64,000 nucleotides of DNA, taken from positions 53,741,000-53,804,999 of the forward strand of contig NC_080079.1 of assembly GCF_949987535.1 (NCBI RefSeq), in the 5' to 3' direction. The translations under genes were made by a program, and so were the position numbers. The notes under the pieces were generated by a model. The model saw nothing but the letters and a program-made list of their open reading frames with translations, searched no databases and was not told the DNA's origin. Shown in pieces: positions 1 to 12,252 of the stretch; within the stretch, counting starts at the first letter, position 1, and each line of letters starts with the position of its first letter. Source of the DNA: Balaenoptera acutorostrata (Eukaryota; Chordata; Mammalia; Artiodactyla; Balaenopteridae).

Positions 1-759
1 GGCCACTGACTAAGATTTACTACAATATTGTGACTCAATGTGCTTTTGTACTCTGGTTTATTGTATTAAAGGTTAAAATAAGAATTGGTACATAATTTTT
101 AACAATTACTGGACATAATCATAGACAGTTTTCTTCAACAAGAATTTATTGGTGCTTATGCCATGTCAGATACTATTTTAAGCACTGTGGAATATAAAAT
201 GGTAATTTCAGAATTGTGTGTATAGTTTTTAAAGAAAGACGAGTGTTTAAGGTGCAAGGAGTATAATGGTAAAATTTTCTAGAAAACTAGATTAGGACTA
301 GATTGTGAAAAACCCTGAATGCAAGGTCAAGGGATGTAGATGTAGAAGGAACCATTGTAGACATTACCCAGGAGAGTGACATAAGAGTGTGTGTATGCTT
401 TAGAAATGTCATTTTTGTCACAATTCGAAGGATTCCCAGATATGCAATGAGACTGGATGCAAGGAGTGCAGAATTACATCTACTAGAGGACATAAATAGT
501 GAACATGTGGATGGAGAATAATCACAAACATAGAGGCAATATAGTTTTGCAACTGACTAGTAGATTGAAACAGAAACAGATGACTAGATTATTGTCTGGA
601 ATTACAGTAATACATGTGACATGTCTCTTGGGAAGTCATGACATTGAAACTTTTACAGTCAAATTCACCCTTTAATACTACAAGCTAATTTTCCATGTAA
701 TAGAATGGAAAGATAGATAAATATGCTGGTTATCTTAATAAGAGATCCTTAAAAGAACT
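1..759. other. Unassigned sequence
   Basis: AT-rich sequence with no repeat family, exon or RNA gene that I recognise. The longest open frames are short and lack any domain-like pattern. Confidence 0.4.
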
Positions 760-1010
760 ACAGTGTGGTGGTTAAAAAAAAAAAAAAAAAAGCACATGTG
801 TTGAGACCTCAGTTAAAATTCTGACTGTGCCATTGCAAGTCATATGACCTTAGGCAAGTTACTCAATCTTTCTAGCCTCCGTTTCTTCACTTTCTGAAAG
901 GAAGATAGGCATGACAACATCATAGAATTGTTTTTAAATTTAAGTGAAATATTATACATAGAACACTTAAGGCAGATTCTGGCAAATAATAATGGCTCAA
1001 AATTTTAGTC
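760..1010 (+). repeat. MIR SINE, sense, interrupted by an A18 tract
   Basis: The MIR order is present: a 'gtggtt' head, the core 'tgaccttaggcaagttact', a 'tttcttcac' pyrimidine stretch and the 3' 'ggcaaataataatggctc' end. An uninterrupted run of 18 A (774-791) sits where the consensus has only a few purines, so it is an expansion or insertion inside the element. MIRs are ancient tRNA-derived SINEs shared by all mammals. This one is heavily diverged and non-functional. Confidence 0.75.
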
Positions 1011-1399
1011 ATTACTATGTAGACAAATGAATTTCAAAGTCATCTTATGATACCCTATTTCAATTCAACTCTTATACAGAATTGCAATATATAAAACATA
1101 TCAAAGTAAAACTTAGTGTCTATTTATTTTGTAAATTCAGATGCATGACTTTTTTTCTTAATAGTAGATGAATTACTAGGGACAAATCTTAATCCATATA
1201 GACTTTAACATACTAATATTTGGTACAGTCCATTTGATTACATGAGGGTTTTTATTGAAGTTTTTAAATAAAATATTGGTAAATAGGTAAAATTCCAACG
1301 AAATGCTTGCAGAATGACGGAAGCATCTCTGAGGAATTCCAATCTTCTTTGGAAGACAATTTTTAAAAATTAAAAAACATGAATGTAGTACAAGCCCCA
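1011..1399. other. Unassigned sequence
   Basis: AT-rich, with no recognised element or exon. Confidence 0.35.
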
Positions 1400-1485
1400 T
1401 CACCCTCATTTTGCAGATGGGAAGCACCCTGAGAAAGAAATGACATGCTCAGATTGGCACAGCAGGTTACTGGCAAGGCCAAGAC
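1400..1485 (-). repeat. MIR fragment, antisense (weak)
   Basis: 'cattttgcagatgggaagca' is followed by a 'cacagcaggttactggcaagg' block. This resembles the antisense MIR core (bottom of the pyrimidine stretch, then the core box). It is short and diverged, so the call is tentative. Confidence 0.45.
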
Positions 1486-1864
1486 TTGTTCTACTTTGTT
1501 CTTGGAAATGTGTAGAGCAGGGCAGTGTAATACTCCTCAGGTAATTAAGACACACTCCTTCAAGCAGCACCTTCTCTGTATTTTCAGTTTTGTTCTCCAG
1601 ACCTCTCAGTTGCTATTGTCTCCTTTTCACCTTCATAGTAAAGCTATGGAGGAAACTGTGAGTGATTCAGCAAAACTCACAAAAATAGAACCTCCCAAAA
1701 GGCAGGATTTTTGTCTGTTTTCTTCACTACTGAATCGCCAATGCCTGAAACAGATTCTGACTTATTACCAAGCTCTTATGTTTGTGGAATTAATGTCCTT
1801 TTTGGGACTAGTGGATGGATGTTACTTCAATTAAAATAATAATGATAATTAAGATAATGATACC
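1486..1864. other. Unassigned sequence
   Basis: An open frame of about 129 codons covers most of this stretch and overlaps the MIR fragment. It has no recognisable domain, and I treat it as chance. Confidence 0.35.
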
Positions 1865-2110
1865 ACTTTTAAAAGATTTATTATCGGCTAGGCAATAATC
1901 TAAGCACTTGATATCTAATAACTTTTTTAATCATCTCAGCAGAACTACTGGGTAGGTGGTGGTGTTATCTGCATTTTGCAGATGAGAAATTTAAGGAATG
2001 TAAAGTTTAAATCATTTTTCAAAGTTGTACAACGAACTGAGTGGCAGAGCCAGTATGGGAACTAAAGAGTTTGGCTCTAGAGTTTACCCTCAACACCACT
2101 AGAAAACAGC
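1865..2110 (-). repeat. MIR SINE, antisense
   Basis: Reading left to right: an antisense MIR 3' end ('aggcaataatctaagcactt'), 'cagatgagaaatttaagg', then a core-like block ending 'gtggcagagccagtatggga'. The order matches an almost complete reverse MIR. Confidence 0.75.
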
Positions 2111-2334
2111 TACAGGATAAGTCTGGAGTTTCATTTTCCTCCTGCAAGTTTTCTATTGTTTCAGAATGAGACAGTGCATGAAGTTTTATATTGATATTTC
2201 AGCCAGAGCAGTAGGTTGTCTTTTTCTAGAGGAGGAGTGAGTCCCTGGAGGAGGGCTCGGTGAGCACGTCAGGACCGACAACAGATCTGGGCCAGGGATG
2301 ACCTGCAGTGGGTGATTATCCGGCTGAGGTGGTT

Positions 2335-2815
2335 TTAAGCAAATTCTCACAACTTATTTGGTGCCTCTCCCTTCAAGAAGTGGATCTTTACTGTGCCCAA
2401 TTTGAATGTGAGCTGGACTTATGACTCACTTCTAATGAATAGAATACAGCACACTAATGATATGTCACTTAAGAGATTAATTTATATAAAGACTGGCTTA
2501 TGCCTTGGGCTCTCTCTTGGATCACTTGCTCTGGGGGAAGCCAGCTGCCATATTGTGAGGAGCCCTATGGAGAGACCTGCATGGTAAGGGACTTAGATAT
2601 TCAGCCAACAGCCAGTGAGGAACTGAGGCCTGCCTGTACCACTTGAGTGAGCTCCACAGGACTGCAGGCCTGGCTAGCAGCTTGACCATGACCCCTTGAC
2701 AGATCGTGAGCCAGGACTTCACATCTAAGCTGCTCTCAGACTCCTGAACCATGAACAGTGAGACAATCAGTGTTGTACTAAGATGCAAAGATTTGGAGTA
2801 ATTTTTACACATCTA
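2335..2815 (+). mobile_element. MLT1-like MaLR solitary LTR
   Basis: Family-typical blocks appear in order: a 'gtgagctggacttatgactc' region, 'ctctcttggatcacttgctc', 'gccagctgccatattgtgag', 'cctatggagagacctgcatg', 'gaggaactgaggcctgcctg' and 'ccatgaacagtgagacaatc'. MaLR LTRs are non-autonomous ERVL relatives. The last 50 bases of the LTR, including the polyadenylation region, are not recognisable, so this is a 3'-truncated solitary LTR. The exact MLT1 subfamily needs a library search. Confidence 0.7.
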
Positions 2816-4045
2816 TATAGATAACTAAATATTGACCTAAGTCATCAGAGAAGGAAATGTATGACATGAATTGAAGAAAGGCAACCTTCTTTGTGATACT
2901 GATTCTTTTTACCTCCTTAAATAAGTTTAGTCTACATCATAAAGTATGAACATCCACTTCTCTGAAGGGGTCCTTAAGAGGCTACAGTTTCATAAAGATC
3001 CCCTAGGAGGGTCTTTATACATGCCCCATATAGAGTTTGATATGAGGACATAAGAAGCATTTTCTACCGCATTTGCTCTCTTTATTGAAAACTCAGAGGC
3101 CCAAACCATGCCCATCTTAGTGATTATTTTTCCATTGTATCATTAATAAAGGAAAAAAGTACTTGCTGGTCTGGGAGAAGACTAATTGATAGAGGGGAAA
3201 GAAACAAATTAGAGTTGGTAATTCTATTGTGATAAAATGTCTTAATGCTAAAATTACATTGTAAAGCTGGGTCATATAATTTTCAAGGGAGGCTTTTTAG
3301 TGTACATTGCTCATTAAAATGCATTTGTATGTGTATTTTAATTTGATGAATGGTGACACCTTCCCATTCAAAATGCCAAGTAATGGTTGACAAAGAGTTC
3401 AAGAGGGACTAAAACAAACAATAGGAAAAAGTCTGTGTAAAAAATTGTGATCCCCAATCAGAACATGCAGGGGCCATATTCAGAAACTCTTACTACGGTA
3501 TCAAAATCAGTGCCTCCCCCAAAACCATACATCAGGCATTATGAATTTTAAGTATGTAGCTATAGAGAGAGTTTATTTAATCTTAAAAATATTGTATTTC
3601 AAAATGTACTGGCAAATTTAGGTCCTTGTTGATGGTAGCAGAAAGAAAAAATATTCCTTTTTCTATAATTCAATTTTCATGTGATGATAGTGGCTTGGAT
3701 AAGAGTGATAGTTAGGTTATGAAAAGTGAAAAAATATTGATATCAGAATGTTTTTGAAGGTAGAGTTGACAGGCTTATAGGTCTGATACAGAGTATGAGA
3801 CAGAAGAACCAAGGTAGAAATCAAAGTTTGGCCTGAGGAGCAAAATAATCAGTAGTGCTAGTAACTGTAATTGAGATTAACAGATTAGGTGATGCTCGGT
3901 GAAGTCAGGAATTGTGTTTAACCTTTACTCCTTATTTATACCTAAGTATAGTTGTCAAGTATACAGTCAGATTTACAAATCCACAATGCGAGGGAAAAGT
4001 TGTCACTGAAAAGATAAATTTGGATATCATCAGATTGTAGATAGT
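2816..4045. other. Unassigned sequence
   Basis: About 1.2 kb of AT-rich DNA. I see no repeat family, splice-flanked open frame or RNA gene in it. Confidence 0.4.
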
Positions 4046-4992
4046 TGTGATAGCCAGCCTCCAAAGTGGCCCCAAATGATTCCTGGCCCCTGGTATTCAT
4101 GATCTTGTTTGGTCCCCTCCCTCATTTTATCAGGGTTGGTCTGTGTGACTAATAGAATATGCAAAGGGAATGAAGGATGGCTTGCCACTTCTGAGATTAG
4201 GTCATTGTTTTAGTCAGTGTTCTCCCAAGAAACAGAAGAGGGGCATTGGGGGTGGGGGGGGGGAGAGTGATTCATTTAAGGAATTGGCTCATGCAGTTAT
4301 AGAGACTAGCAAGTCCAGAATCCAAAGAGTGGGCCAGCAGGCTGGAGACCCAGGGAAGAGCTGTTGTTGCAGTGAAAGTCCAAAGGCCGTCTACTGGCAT
4401 AATTCCTGCTTGCTCAAGAGAGGTCAGTCTTTTGTTACATTCAGGCTTTCAACTAGTTAGGTGAGGCCCAACCACATTGCAGAGAGCATCTGATATACTC
4501 AAAGTGTACCAATTTTGAAATGTTAATCTCCTCCAAAAACACCCTCACAAAAAAATCCAGAATAATGTTTGACCTGCTATCTGGATCTCGTAGCCCAGCC
4601 AAGTTGACACATAAAGTTAACTATCACAGTTGTAAAAGACATATGGCTTCTTCCTTACTCTTTCAGATCACTTTCTTTTGGGAAAGCCAGCTGCCATGTT
4701 ATGAGGATACTCAGGCAGCCCTGTAGAGAAGTTCATGTGGTGAGATATAGAGCCTTCTGCCACATAAATGAGCCATCTTCAGAGCAAGTCCCTCAGCCCT
4801 AGTCAAACCCTCAGATCACCTCAGCTGTAGCCAAGAGCTTGACTACAACCTCATGAGAGAGCCTGACTAAAACCACCCTGCTACGCTGCTACTGGATTCT
4901 GAACCCTCAGAAAATGTGTCATATAATAAATGTAGTTGTCAAGCTGCACAATAGGGAGGTAATTTGTCATGTAGTAATTGATAACTAATACA
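4046..4992 (+). repeat. 5' LTR of the MaLR provirus (split by the nested LTR)
   Basis: It begins 'tgtgatagccagcctccaaa' and ends 'gataactaataca', the TG...CA termini expected of LTRs. The outer sequence runs to 4205 and resumes at 4629 with '...aaaagacatatggcttc'. The family continuity 'gtcataaaagacat' is restored across the junction. An aataaa signal lies near 4925. Confidence 0.8.
4206..4628 (+). mobile_element. Solitary ERV/MaLR-type LTR nested in the 5' LTR
   Basis: A 423-bp block runs from 'tgttttagtcagtgttctcc' to 'ttaactatcaca', again TG...CA. It contains 'aaggaattggctcatgcagt' and 'gccaagttgacacataaagt', typical of a mammalian MaLR-type LTR. Flanks 'gtcat' (4201-4205) and 'gttgt' (4629-4633) differ by two transitions and act as a degenerate 5-bp duplication. 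A run of G (about 4250-4263) lies inside. The family name is uncertain. Confidence 0.75.
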
Positions 4993-5884
4993 GATTTTGG
5001 TGCCAGAAGTGTTTAAGTATTAACTAACACTTAAAAGTGAGGAAGTGGTTTTGGAACAAGTCAGTGAGTGGATGTGAGAAGCATGGATGAAGGTGTTGGT
5101 TAAAGCTTGAAGAGCCCTGAGGAAATTTTGTAGGAACATCATGGCCCTTGAAGAGGCTGTGATTGATGAAAGTAAGGAAAATCTTTTTGGAAACTGGAGT
5201 GAGGGAGTTCCTTTTATGTGGTGATGGAATGTTTAGCAACACCATTTTCTACATTAATGAGGAAAGTAGAAAAAATACCTAATGAATTGGATGATGTCAC
5301 TAACGAGATTTCTAGCTAGAGTGGTAGAGGAACCACTTGTTTTTATCCTGCTGCTTATAAGTAAAATGGGAAATGATAGAGAGGAACTAGAAGGACTGTT
5401 GAACCTGAAGGAGTTGGGACTTAATAGTGTTGAAACTTTTCAGGTTTTCCAGTGGGAAAATGATGCTAAAATTAAGAAATGGCTACTAAACAATGATTAA
5501 ACACAGGACATTGCTAGGAAAACATGGGCTAAAGATAAGGCATAAAGTGTGACTGTAAAATCCTCTAAGACCTCAGAAAAATCAAAAGTGGTACATCAGA
5601 ATATCATTCTGTCAGACAACAGGTCCTCTAATGACAGTAAGTGTGTAGCTCATAGATACTCTTAATCAAACCATAAAGCTTCCAAGAAGCTGGAGAGCAT
5701 TGTTTCTCAGCTGGCTCAGAATAAGCCCAAGTAGAGAAGAGCTTATCTAAAAGAGGTGTGCAGGTGTGTTTTTGTCTAACAAGTAGGGCAAGTGACTTCT
5801 CTCTTTAGTTTCACAGGTCTTCGGATTTAGAGAGAAATTGCACTTGAGAGAGATACTTAAGGAATTAAATTCAAAAAGCTTCAT
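4993..5884 (+). mobile_element. MaLR internal region (degenerate)
   Basis: Directly after the 5' LTR comes 'gattttggtgccagaag', the position and form of a MaLR primer-binding site. Downstream sequence is internal MaLR-like, with short broken frames. The largest (5282-5500) has no recognisable retroviral motif. Frames are disrupted throughout and no functional product is expected. Confidence 0.65.
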
Positions 5885-6417
5885 TTAAGCTGGACACGAT
5901 CCCTGCCTTCTGGTATTCACACCCTTGTTTAGATCTCTCACACACCATATTGAGGTTAGTCTGTGTGAACAACAGGAAATGACAGAAGTCTTAGTATGTT
6001 ACTTCCAAGGCTATGTTATATGACATTGTGGCTTTTGCCTGGTTCTTTTGCAATACTGCTCTGAGGAAATCCAGTGTCATGTTGTGAGGACACTCAAGTA
6101 GCACTGTGAAGTGGCCCTTGTCAGGAAGAACTGAGGCCTTCTTCCACCATCCAGGAAGAAACTGAGGCCTATTTCCAATAACCACATGAGAAATCCATCT
6201 TGGAAGCAGATCCTCCAACTTGAGTCCAGGCTTCAGATAACCTTCACCATAACTGGTAGCTAGACTCTGACTCCAGGAGAGACCTTGAATCAAAACCATC
6301 CACCAAAACCACTGATGAATTCTTCACCCTCAGAAACCATGTGAGATAATAAATATTTGTGGTTTTAAGCTGTTGAATTTGGAGTAATTTGTTACACAGC
6401 AATAGATAACTAATACA
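5885..6417 (+). repeat. 3' LTR of the MaLR provirus
   Basis: It matches the 5' copy block by block: 'ctggtattcacacccttgtt', 'gttagtctgtgtgaacaaca', 'catgttgtgaggacactcaa', 'ttggaagcagatcctccaac', an aataaa at about 6346, and the shared terminus 'gataactaataca'. Its first 40 bases are degraded. A short duplication of the 'aggaagaactgaggcc' block occurs near 6122-6162. Confidence 0.8.
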
Positions 6418-7814
6418 GTGGTGTTTAAAGCCATTAGTTTGGAGAGATCTCCTAGAAAGTGAAGGTAGTAGGTAGGGAAGTCATGCTGTCAGGGAACTGG
6501 TGCCTCTGAAGCCTGCTGGTGTTTGTATCAGAAATGAGGGGGAAGATACAGCTGTATAACTTTGGCAAATCAACTGGCATTTATTTTCCCTGTCCATCAA
6601 ATAGAGATAGAATAGCCTACAGTGATGTGGGTGAAGATTAATGAGATAATGTTCGTAATGTATATAATATAGTGTCTGCAACATTATAGAGTCTCAACTG
6701 GTATTTTCCTTTTTTCTTATACCCTACTTACCATAGTTTTAGGTTTTCATTATCATTAACAGGACAGGATCTCAGATGTTCAGATGAGCATCATTGAACT
6801 GTGTTAAATTTTCAGAATTATTTCGAATTAGGTTGACTGTGCTCTTTGTATATATCTTCCTTTCCCTTTAAATTGGTGTGTTCTGAGATCCATTTTCCAA
6901 GGTCAGTAAAAGAATGTTATCTTATCAAAATATGCATCTATACCTTTAGAATTATATATAAGAAATATTACTGGGGAAGGGGCAGATTAAGGACTTAGCT
7001 ACAGAATGATTTAGATTTTACTTTTAGTTTTATTCATGTTCATTTATATTTTGTCTATCTGTTGAGAAATTTCTATTCAATAGTATATTTTTTTTCCTAA
7101 GTGTAACATCCTGGGAAATTTTTTAAGCAGTGAGAAGTTAGAAGGTATCTATTTAAAGCAGATGGGTAAAAAATGTACTTTCCTCAGAAATCATTTAATG
7201 TCACACTTAGGAATGCGGTACAGCTAAAATATGAAATTAGCCATCAGGCATCTGACAATTTTCTTCCTTATCTGCCAGTCAAATGCTTCAAAAAGACTTA
7301 ACGATACTGAATTTCATAGAGTATGGGCAAAATTATATTCTTGTTGATGGGAGAAAATGCAGGGCAATTATTTACTTCTGCTTGACTCCCTTAGAATTTT
7401 GGAATGAAGACTCTATAAAACTTGTATTGTTGTGAAATAAACGATGACTAGATCACAAATTCCATTTTAGACGATGATACTTATGTTTTCAAAACAGTGG
7501 GCTCAAAAAATACGTCAATATCTTTTAATACAAACCTACATAGAAAGTGAATTGTAACCTTGTCAGGGTAACATTGTAAATCTTAAATGGTGAGTGTGTC
7601 CACCACATAAACACGTGGCATGTTTGCACTGCTAACATGGATGTTGGAATTACTTTTTATTACCCTTTTTACCTGTTGCTTTTCTAATGCTTTAACTTCT
7701 ACTCTTTACTGGTACATTAAGCATGTGGAAAATCATTCACTTTTTGCTTCCTAAAATATAAATTTCATTCTTAGGAAAAATGTTTTGTGAGGGAAGAGAA
7801 TGAAGTTTTTTTGT
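6418..7814. other. Unassigned sequence
   Basis: About 1.4 kb of AT-rich sequence without recognisable elements. The many short open frames on both strands have no domain-like content. Confidence 0.4.
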
Positions 7815-10230
7815 TTGTTTGTTTTGTGAGGGGACTCTACATGGCATAGGTCTAGTTCCCTGAAAACAGACTCTGAGATGAAAATTTATGTTGAAGAAGT
7901 TTATTAGAGCTCTTCCATGGAAGTGTCTGTAAGAAGGAGGAAAACAAGTTTGGGTGGAAGGAGAAGTTAAACTGGTGAAGCTATGTAACAGAAGCATTCT
8001 GGAGGTGGATTTGACCTTCATATGTGTCCTAGTACCCCTTCATTGGCTAGTCATTGGATGCAGGCTGCCCCCAGAGGGAAGTGCAAACCTGTAAGCCGAA
8101 ACTGCTAGATATCCAAGAATTTGCAAACTGTTATTAAACTGTTGATACCTTGATATCAGCCATCATGGGACTATTTCAGGGCTTTGCTTTTGGAGCACAA
8201 GTTTACCAGCACAATACTGGGTACATCCTTGGGCAAGGTGGTTTCCTTCAGCAGAACGTAATACCCAGAGAGGTATATAGCTGTGAGCCGTTAGCAGGCA
8301 ACAGTCTCAGAAGCCAAAACAATGAGTGTCCCAGTCATTAAAGGGGGGATTTGGGTAGTACAGCACGACACATGCTACAGTCCACACCATTTATCACCCA
8401 CATTCACTTGCTTTGTACAGTAAGTTCTCCTCATATGAGAAAGATCCCTCCAGAATTCCAGGTGCTCTCTTTTCTTTAGGTAATTTAGAAAATGAAGATT
8501 AGTTAGTAGACCTTTAAACCATACGTGATGCTCATCAACTTCCTTCCTCTCTTTTACAATCCCTTGTATATTCCCCTTATACTTGGCTAGCACCTCTGCA
8601 GGTCTAGGTGGCGTATCTGATGGGGTGAACCTTATCTTCATAACTGAGTGCCAAATGACTCCCAAATGGATCACCTGGGTGCCAGATTTACTTATCCCTG
8701 ACCCCACAAGCCCTATCACCTACTGATGGTCAAGGCGAATTACTCCTGGCGGTATGTTGACTCCTTTCTTTACCTCTGGTATCTCGACTCAAAGGACTCG
8801 AAGTGAGTAGATGGAAACCTGAAAATAAAGTTTAGTGAAAGTCTGTGTCTCCTGGTGGAAGTGTTATGCCTTTGGGAACCAGAAACTCCAGATCCTAAGA
8901 TTCTAGAGAATACAAATACAAATTTCCTACATGGGTTATTGCGAGTGACAGTAACTAAGGCTACTCGTATTCCTACCCCCTTAGTTCTTGGATTCATCTA
9001 TTCTAACTGGAGACCTTACATGCTTCTGTCTTTAAGCTGGTACTCCAGCCGGGTCAGGGAAACACTTTTGGGGTGGTATCACGTATAGTACGAAACCCAT
9101 GGTCATGTGTCCACTGCCACATCTCCTTTGGTATGAAGGTGGTCCCATGGTCTATGGTGTTATGCAGGATTCTGTGCTGGTGCATCAAATATTCTGAATA
9201 TCTTTGCATAGTGTGTTAGCTGGGGCCCTGTCGTCAAGAAAGGAAAAGCCGTACCTAGAATACACGCTGATTCCAGTCAAGATGTATAGCTTTATTCTAA
9301 GGTAAGAGGAATCCAGTGTAATAAACTTGCCACCAAGAAGTTTTTTTGGTGGATAATAATTAAGGTGTAATGTTGGTTTGTGTTGTGGCACGTTTAACAT
9401 TTGGCAGAAGCAGTAACTATCAGTCTTAGTGAGTGGGAACATACGCTGTGTGTGTATTTTCTATCTCTGACCTGATCCATTTATGAGCTTATTGTATGAG
9501 GAATGGGGTGGCAGATGACAAGGGCTGACTGATGGCAAAATGCAGAGTTGCTTTGACTACTTGGTAGTTCAGTACTTATTTCATTGAGTGTGTTTTTTGA
9601 TGGGCATTGTTACACAGTACAGAGTCTTCAAATACTGTGACCACTTCCTTTGGTACATCCTTATGCTTCTTTCCCAGATCTCTCTGTCCTCAATCTTCCA
9701 ACTTTCCCCTTCTAGGCCCATGGAAATTCAGCCAGTCATTTGCCATTTCTCATTAGTCCATTTGCATTCTTATCTTGAATTGCTTCCTTTTCCACACAAA
9801 GTGGATAACCAGTTGTCTGAAGCTTGGCCTTTTTCTTTCTCTATCATCTGGTCAAAAAAAAATTCGCTCATGTGGTCATAGATATGAGCAGAGAGAGAAG
9901 CACAAGTGCAGCATTAATAAATTATATGGAGTTCTGAGCTATCTGCTTATGCCAGGATGCTACCTTACTTATGTCTGAGCATACCACTTTCATATTACAA
10001 TGAATTGCTGTTGGACTGGTCCAACCAATGACTTCATGAGTTTGACAGGATGTAGCTATGGTCACATGGTCAAATGATTTCCATGGTTAGATATTCTATC
10101 AGGGTGCAGTAGCAGACCAGTAGCTGTTTGTCAAATGGTATATAGTTTTTCACTTCAAGGCAGGAACTTGCTGATCCCTGGAGGTCTGATTGTGATTTTT
10201 CTATTGGAGGATTTAATAAATGCCACATGG
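7815..10230 (-). mobile_element. Probable degenerate ERV internal region, antisense (tentative)
   Basis: The stretch starts with an LTR-end-like segment (7850-7985, 'agtttattagagctcttcca'). It continues with 2.3 kb that is locally richer in GC than its surroundings and, on the minus strand, contains several adjacent broken frames (8375-8719, 8770-8997, 9185-9442). This fits an old ERVL-like internal sequence in reverse orientation. I identify no catalytic motif with certainty, so the assignment rests on general resemblance. An alternative is a decayed unrelated LTR element or unique DNA. Confidence 0.35.
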
Positions 10231-10289
10231 TACCTTTACCATGAAAGTGGTATCCTCTAAGATTTTAATTGAGTAAAATCATGTACTGT

Positions 10290-10525
10290 AAAAGTTAAGA
10301 GCTTAGGATTTGGAGTATGGCAGACCTTGATTGAAACCTTAATTCTGCCATTTTTTTAGTAAGTTACCTTGGATGAGTCATATAAGCTAATTCTTGATTA
10401 TTTTCCCTGAAAATGGGGAAGAGGGGAGGAAGAACATAATCTAATAAGGTAAGTTAAAGATAGCCCAAAATATAGCAAAGCATCTAGTGTGGCGCTGGCT
10501 TGTAGAAAATGCTTAAGGAGTAGAA
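10290..10525 (+). repeat. MIR SINE, sense
   Basis: 'gagcttaggatttggagtat' corresponds to the MIR head. 'agtaagttaccttggatgag' is the core, and 'ctagtgtggcgctggcttgtagaaaatgct' (two adjacent blocks) matches the 3' portion. Diverged but in order. Confidence 0.7.
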
Positions 10526-12237
10526 TTTGAATTTTTATAATAATTATCAATATTATCATTTTAAAATTTTACCTGAAAACCAGAAAGATGTGTTCACTCA
10601 ATTTTCAGATGTACATTTGGTGGATCTGAATATTTTTGTTTGTTAAGTGTTAGTGTGGATGTGTGTGGATGTTTTACATTCATAAGTAAATACTCATCTG
10701 TATCACCTTGACTGACTAAATGAAAATAAAGACTGTGTCTAGACAAGAACAAACATCTGAATATTGAGATTGTGGAAGATGAAATGTTCATACCATACTT
10801 TATTCATAATTTATTAAAATAAATATAAAAGAGCACAAATGAGTTGTCCCACCAAGAAATTAAGAGAACACAAAATTAAAATGTGAATTGTTAAAATAGC
10901 TAGGGGTACTACTGAATCACACGAAAATATATGTTCTATTTATTTCTCCCAGTCCATCATGTATTCAAACTATTGTCCTGCAAACTTGTTATCAAAAAGA
11001 GGCCACTATATATTATCAGTAGAAATTAGAGAAAGGCTCTAAAGAGCTATTTTCTTTATTTCCTTCTTTCTTTCATTATTGTGTTTCCTTTAGCAAAATG
11101 TAAATTGTGATAGTTTAATTTTGTGTTCCCATTTGAAATGATGCTTTGAAAATTACTGCAATTACATAACAGATAGGAGGAAATTTCCCAATTAAAGTCT
11201 ATATTATAGAATAAAAATATAAACAAAGCCTCTAAACATATACTTCCCTACTGTTCCCCCATTAAACTCCACCTACAGTTAAATAAAAAGTTTATATTGT
11301 CGTTGGATGTGTTGTATATGCCAAGACTCCAATCATTTTATTATATATACCAAAGAATCTTGGTATGATTTTTAATCTAAAGGGGCAAGAGCTAATGGAG
11401 AGGGCAGGTAGAAACAACAGCACTTAAAATCCCGCTTGACACTGCAGATGGATAACGCTAGTGAGTCCTTACTCTGGGGCAGCCCAAGGTTGGTGCTGCA
11501 TCTTCAGCCACAGGAAGCAGTCTTAGTATGGGGTTTCTCTCTCAAGTTGTGGAGACAGTTGACTAGAAGAGGTTCTGTGTTCCAAGTCAAGCAAAAAAGT
11601 CATGTAGAGAAATCACCCCAGCTCAGAGACCTTGTCAGCAAGAAAAACAGTAGAGGCAAATGCCCTAGCTCTGCTGCCCGCATATCTTGCTCTCTAAGCA
11701 CACCATTTCTGGACCTCAGAACTCACCATATAAACTTACATCAGCCAGCTGTTGAGCTTAAGGTCTGATCAAAGGATGCTATCAGAAATCAAGCAGTACT
11801 GGGGAAAAAAATAAAGGAAATAGGTCCACCCAATTCATGGACAAACATGTGGGTGATCTGGATGGCCGTCCCTTCATTCAGAGTAATTATGTAAATAAAA
11901 ACTGGTGTAAGACCCATGGAAAAATCCACATCATTAAGAAAGGAGAAAAATATAACTAGCAAGATTCAGAGGAATGCATACATGTATATGTGCCTCTAGT
12001 CCCATATCCATATCCAAATTTATATGTACATTTTACATATGTCTATTTCTATATATCCATAAAAGTTGCTTGCCTTATTCCAGTCTTGTGTGCTGATGAG
12101 ATTTCTCAAACTATACTTATTAGAAAAGGGTATGAAATGCAATTTTAAGTTTATTAATAAAAGATACAGAGACAAATGTACATCAGCATCAGACAAGATA
12201 CTTCTGGGTGACATCCCAATGGGTTCTGTCCTTACAG
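10526..12237. other. Unassigned sequence
   Basis: A 1.7-kb stretch upstream of L1-A. The moderately GC-richer part at 11430-11770 holds a 110-codon open frame with no domain. No repeats are recognised with confidence. Confidence 0.4.
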
Positions 12238-12252
12238 AAGGCAAGCAGCCAA
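12238..12252. repeat. Left target-site duplication of L1-A
   Basis: 'aaggcaagcagccaa' here is repeated exactly at 19424-19438, directly after the poly-A tail. A perfect 15-bp match brackets the whole L1-A insertion. Confidence 0.95.

Larger units (their letters stand above)
4046..6417 (+). mobile_element. MaLR (MLT1-like) provirus: LTR-internal-LTR, with a nested LTR
   Basis: Two LTRs of the same subfamily lie in the same orientation (4046-4992 and about 5885-6417) and flank roughly 0.9 kb of internal sequence. Removing the nested 423-bp insert leaves a 5' LTR of about 524 bp, close to the 3' LTR length. The 5-bp flanks, 'atagt' (4041-4045) and 'gtggt' (6418-6422), differ only by A/G transitions and are consistent with an aged 5-bp target duplication. 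MaLRs carry no envelope and depend on helper ERVL. Nothing here is coding-competent. The internal part is shorter than the roughly 1.6 kb usual for the group. Confidence 0.75.

Noticed and set aside
1445..1834. 129-codon open frame
   Set aside because: It overlaps a MIR fragment at its start, has no recognisable domain, and shows no convincing splice or promoter context.
5282..5500. 72-codon frame between the two MaLR LTRs
   Set aside because: It is part of the degenerate MaLR internal region and carries no recognisable retroviral motif.
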